64,000 nucleotides of DNA from Eubacterium sp. AF22-8LB. Lineage in GTDB: Bacteria > Bacillota_I > Bacilli_A > Erysipelotrichales > Erysipelotrichaceae. The stretch is from contig NZ_QRVI01000007.1 of NCBI RefSeq assembly GCF_003458715.1, positions 1-64,000 on the forward strand, read 5' to 3'. The position numbers and the translations under genes were made by a program. The notes under the pieces are model-generated. The model saw only the letters and a program-made list of their open reading frames with translations. It ran no database searches and was not told where the DNA came from. Below, piece by piece: positions 61,288-64,000 of this stretch (its first letter is position 1; each line of letters opens with the position of its first letter).

Positions 61288-62420
61288 TACAATTTACCTT
61301 CTTTCAACATCTTTTGCAGCTCAAGCATCTCCTGCTGAATTTGACTGTCAGACTTATCCTCTTTTTGCGTATAAAATTTGTCATCTAATACAACATTTTC
61401 AATCTTTTTCTCTTTTCGATTCTCAACCGAACCTTGATTGATAATTTCAAGAGCTCTCTTTCTAGAATCAACATGAAGTCGTACCCAGCTTGCCGCCACC
61501 TTTTCCACATAGTTTCTAGAGAACTGCTGATGTGTTTGCTGCAAAGTATACTCAATTAGTGTATTTACAACTTCTACAGGAAATTGGAATTCTGTACACA
61601 ATCGCTCAATCAATGCTTGATCCGACTTCACTACTGGAATTCCATTTTGTTTATTCTGTAAAAATTTCACCGGTGACATTTGATATGGATCCTTGTTTAT
61701 TTTTACAACTTTTCGATTGCCCATAACCATATTCTTTAATTTTTCTAAATCAAATACATGCGTTGAAGGATTGATACTTCTTTGCACATATTTACGCATA
61801 TCCTTTGCATCAATACCATATATTTTTGCCATTTCAGCAATGCGATCCAAGTTTTCCTTTGTACGATAGCGAACCGGAATCACTCGATCCATCCCCTTAA
61901 AAAGAGTCGCAAAGTCAAAATCATATTTTTGTTTCATTGATGGCTTTACTTTCTCATAAGCAATTTCCTTCGATTCATTCCAAGCATCTAGTCTAGATAC
62001 ATCCAAAGGACTCTCCACCTTTGTATAGTCTGAAGGAACGGATACATCTTTTTGTAGCATCATTTTGACTTTGTCGAAGCAATTTACACCAACGCTTGCT
62101 AAATACAATCTTGAGTATGCGTCATGACACAAAAATTTATTTGGCATCAATGGGGCATATAAGAAAATCAACATTTCTTCTTCATGAATATAGGTTTCAA
62201 TCAAATGATACTGCTCTAAATGATTTCGAGCTCTGTCCAACTGTGCTTCATTCATACTGAGCATAAGGTATAAATCTTCAAGCTCAATTTTATTTTGTAT
62301 GGCACTCAAAAATTCATATAAACAAACCGAGCTTTTCCCTATTAAAGGACCATATAATAAGCTTAAAGATTGTCTTTGTTCACTCGATAAATGTTCTATG
62401 CAACGCACTTCAATTCTCAT
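61287..62420 (-). CDS. Replication initiation protein of the DnaB/DnaD family
   Basis: Equivalent of B. subtilis DnaB, the membrane-attachment and helicase-loading factor, 377 residues. It has an N-terminal winged-helix region (LLYGPLIGKSSVCLYEFL) and a C-terminal DnaD-type domain (about 285-330, LIERLCTEFQFPVEVVNTLI with SWVRLHV near the end). The position between coaE and dnaI matches the Bacillota order. It overlaps coaE by 11 bases. GGAG lies about nine bases before the ATG. Confidence 0.9.
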   Translation of the reverse strand: MRIEVRCIEHLSSEQRQSLSLLYGPLIGKSSVCLYEFLSAIQNKIELEDLYLMLSMNEAQLDRARNHLEQYHLIETYIHEEEMLIFLYAPLMPNKFLCHDAYSRLYLASVGVNCFDKVKMMLQKDVSVPSDYTKVESPLDVSRLDAWNESKEIAYEKVKPSMKQKYDFDFATLFKGMDRVIPVRYRTKENLDRIAEMAKIYGIDAKDMRKYVQRSINPSTHVFDLEKLKNMVMGNRKVVKINKDPYQMSPVKFLQNKQNGIPVVKSDQALIERLCTEFQFPVEVVNTLIEYTLQQTHQQFSRNYVEKVAASWVRLHVDSRKRALEIINQGSVENRKEKKIENVVLDDKFYTQKEDKSDSQIQQEMLELQKMLKEGKL

Positions 62421-63015
62421 GCGAATTCTCCTCTTTCAATGCATCTTCAATCTGCATATGTAATTGCTCTACCGTAGAATTGTTACGTAAAATGATATTA
62501 CTCTGAGCCATTTTCTTTTCTGGATTCATTTGTGACGTAAGTCTTGCCAAAGCCTGCTCTCGCGTAAAATTGCGATATGTACATAAGCGTGATAGTGCCA
62601 CATCCAAATCTGCAACAACACACCAAATTGAATCAAAATGTTTTTGTGCAGATATTTCAAACAACAAGGGCATTTCCACAAAAACAATCGATTTATCTTG
62701 ATTTTGAATCCATTCATGCATTTTTTCAAATATTAACGGGTGAAGAATGGCTTCCACACGTTTGCGATTCTGCTCACTAGAAAACATATACGAAGCTAAG
62801 CTTTCCTTAATAATCTGTCCCTGTGAATCCAATTCGACAATATTCATTTCTTTTAGTTTCTGATAACCTAAATTTCCTTTTTTTAATAAATCTGCATTCA
62901 CTTGATCACAATCTAGAACCGGATACTTATTCCTTAAATATCTGGCAATCTCACTTTTTCCCGATCCCATTGATCCCGTAATTCCAATTACTTTCTTTTC
63001 TGACAATTTGGACAT
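62410..63015 (-). CDS. coaE: Dephospho-CoA kinase
   Basis: Last step of coenzyme A synthesis, about 201 residues. P-loop GSMGSGKSEIA (near residue 14), VLDCDQVNADLL, VEMPLLFE and the lid arginines are present. The frame is open to 63066, inside mutM, but the ATG at 63015 with AAAGGGGG eight bases upstream is the likely start, overlapping mutM by 28 bases. Confidence 0.95.
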   Translation of the reverse strand: MSKLSEKKVIGITGSMGSGKSEIARYLRNKYPVLDCDQVNADLLKKGNLGYQKLKEMNIVELDSQGQIIKESLASYMFSSEQNRKRVEAILHPLIFEKMHEWIQNQDKSIVFVEMPLLFEISAQKHFDSIWCVVADLDVALSRLCTYRNFTREQALARLTSQMNPEKKMAQSNIILRNNSTVEQLHMQIEDALKEENSHEN

Positions 63016-63809
63016 AAATAAGTCCCCCTTTGTGATACAGTTATTTTCTTTATATTTTGATGACACACTTTACATTGTATTTGATTATGCACCTTTAAAT
63101 GCAACTGAAAACGCCCTGTCACACCTAAGCTTGAAGTATAAGAACGAATTGTAGTTCCTCCAAAACGTGTTGCTCCTTGTAAGATTCGTTTTGTTGCGAA
63201 TACAATTCTTTCACAATCCTTCTTTGATAACTTTGATGCACGACTCCTTGGATCTAAGCCTACTTCAAAGCATATTTCATCTGCATAAATATTTCCAATG
63301 CTCGCCATAATCGACTGATCCAACAAACATGACTTTAGATTTCGTTTTAATGAATGAACACAATTATAGAAATACATTCCATTTACTCTTTCATCCATAT
63401 AGTCATAGCCAACATTTTTGAAACAATCATAAGAATGAATATCTTCCTTCTTGGGATATAAATACATTCTTCCAAACTTTCTTGTATCATGATAAGACAT
63501 ATATTTTTCATTACTTAACTGAAATACTAGATGAATATGTTTATCTTTGCAAAGCTTATCATAAAGATAAAACTTACCTTCCATACGTAAATGAACGATT
63601 AAATCATAATCATCTAATCCAAAAATCAAGTATTTTCCAAGACGTGAAAATGTATGAAAGGCTTGTCCTTTCAATTGCTTCTTAAAAGCCTCAACTTCAA
63701 CATTATCAATTATTTTCGGATAATATACAAATATGTCATTGATAACAACATCCTTAATTTGTGTTTCTAACGTACTTAAAACCGTTTGGACTTCTGGTGC
63801 TTCTGGCAT
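62988..63809 (-). CDS. mutM: Formamidopyrimidine-DNA glycosylase
   Basis: Base-excision repair enzyme for 8-oxoguanine and ring-opened purines, 273 residues. The catalytic N-terminus is MPEAPEVQ (Pro2, Glu3), the active lysine lies in SRLGKYLIF, GNIYADE is in the helix-two-turn-helix, and the C-terminal zinc finger is CKVC...CPNC. Its ATG overlaps the polA stop by one base (TAATG). Confidence 0.96.
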   Translation of the reverse strand: MPEAPEVQTVLSTLETQIKDVVINDIFVYYPKIIDNVEVEAFKKQLKGQAFHTFSRLGKYLIFGLDDYDLIVHLRMEGKFYLYDKLCKDKHIHLVFQLSNEKYMSYHDTRKFGRMYLYPKKEDIHSYDCFKNVGYDYMDERVNGMYFYNCVHSLKRNLKSCLLDQSIMASIGNIYADEICFEVGLDPRSRASKLSKKDCERIVFATKRILQGATRFGGTTIRSYTSSLGVTGRFQLHLKVHNQIQCKVCHQNIKKITVSQRGTYLCPNCQKRK

Positions 63810-64000
63810 TATTTTGCCTCATACCAAGATTTACCGACACTAATACTAGCCTTTAATGGAACCTTTAATTCCATTGCGTTTTCCATTGTATCTTTAACTA
63901 GATTTTGCATCAAATCCAACTCATTATCTGGCACCAAGAAAATCAATTCATCATGAATTTGAAGTAACATCTTTGATTGTACATTCGCATCCTTTAAAGC
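63809..64000 (-). CDS. polA: DNA polymerase I, C-terminal fragment (cut by window edge)
   Basis: The last 63 codons of polA run in from the window edge. They encode polymerase motif C (LLQIHDELIFLVP with the catalytic His-Asp-Glu) and the characteristic ending VPLKASISVGKSWYEAK, followed by TAA. The rest lies to the right. The order polA-mutM-coaE is the usual one in Bacillota. Confidence 0.93.
   Translation of the reverse strand, partial: ALKDANVQSKMLLQIHDELIFLVPDNELDLMQNLVKDTMENAMELKVPLKASISVGKSWYEAK

Noticed and set aside
1..64000. CRISPR arrays, insertion sequences, prophage genes or attachment sites
   Set aside because: I saw no regularly spaced repeats with unique spacers, transposase or integrase sequence, or duplicated ends at the tRNA cluster.

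Overview
The window is AT-rich chromosomal DNA from a low-GC Bacillota. The gene orders (polA-mutM-coaE-dnaB/dnaD-like-dnaI; rpsF-ssb-rpsR followed by yybS-gdpP-rplI-dnaB; upp-atpZ-atpI-atpBEFHAGDC; groES-groEL behind CIRCE operators), the single-chain serine dehydratase, the large 2-hydroxyacyl-CoA dehydratase activase and an Asn at the rifamycin position of RpoB together point to an anaerobic gut-type member of the Erysipelotrichia. That placement is inference; no 16S gene is present. Nearly all genes are housekeeping or transport genes and most lie on the minus strand. I see no prophage, insertion sequence, CRISPR array or origin, and no gene-free stretch longer than about 260 bases.

Layout. 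1-1290: two terminators, a two-gene membrane-protein unit, then a Val-Tyr-Gln-Gly tRNA cluster. 1300-7100 (minus): alpha/beta hydrolase, a small acidic protein, and a GT8 glycosyltransferase / Na+-symporter / LDH-like dehydrogenase / MATE run. 7100-8400: asnA and a small unknown protein. 8450-16450: rpoB-rpoC, separated from the ribosomal L10/L12 genes, with their own promoter. 16500-20150: a divergent promoter region, a lipoprotein, and a DHHW/MBOAT O-acetylation pair. 20300-26800: serine dehydratase and a complete branched-chain amino acid ABC transporter (livJHMGF) ending in a CBS-ACT sensor protein. 26900-36350: groES-groEL and the upp-atp operon. 36450-43000: WalJ-like hydrolase, dnaB, rplI, gdpP, yybS, rpsR, ssb, rpsF. 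43030-48430: a CmpB-NUDIX fusion, a dehydratase-like protein and a double-ASKHA activase in one tightly coupled operon. 48600-60300: UMF1 transporter, XRE membrane regulator, a GGDEF/hybrid histidine kinase, small proteins, a second MATE pump, murA, S9 peptidase and fructose-bisphosphate aldolase. 60380-64000: dnaI, a DnaD/DnaB-type initiator, coaE, mutM and the end of polA.

How it fits together. Energy and amino acid metabolism dominate. The F-type ATP synthase carries a sodium-type c-subunit signature, next to Na+-driven transporters. Branched-chain amino acid uptake has a consensus-like CcpA (cre) site inside its promoter. Serine is deaminated to pyruvate, and an LDH-family enzyme with a non-canonical specificity residue is co-transcribed with an NSS amino acid transporter.

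The most interesting signals are regulatory. (1) At least three minus-strand operons (GT8, yybS-gdpP, MATE2) lack a Shine-Dalgarno and have a -10 box exactly six bases before the ATG, which predicts leaderless mRNAs. In two of them, and at rpsF, the -35 box is embedded in the terminator hairpin of the upstream gene. (2) Upstream of rpoB, two consensus promoters sit back to back with their -35 boxes forming an inverted repeat, and the plus-strand one is followed within about 10 bases of its predicted start by a terminator, predicting an RNA of about 41 nt. (3) The activase / dehydratase-like / CmpB-NUDIX operon has no assigned function.
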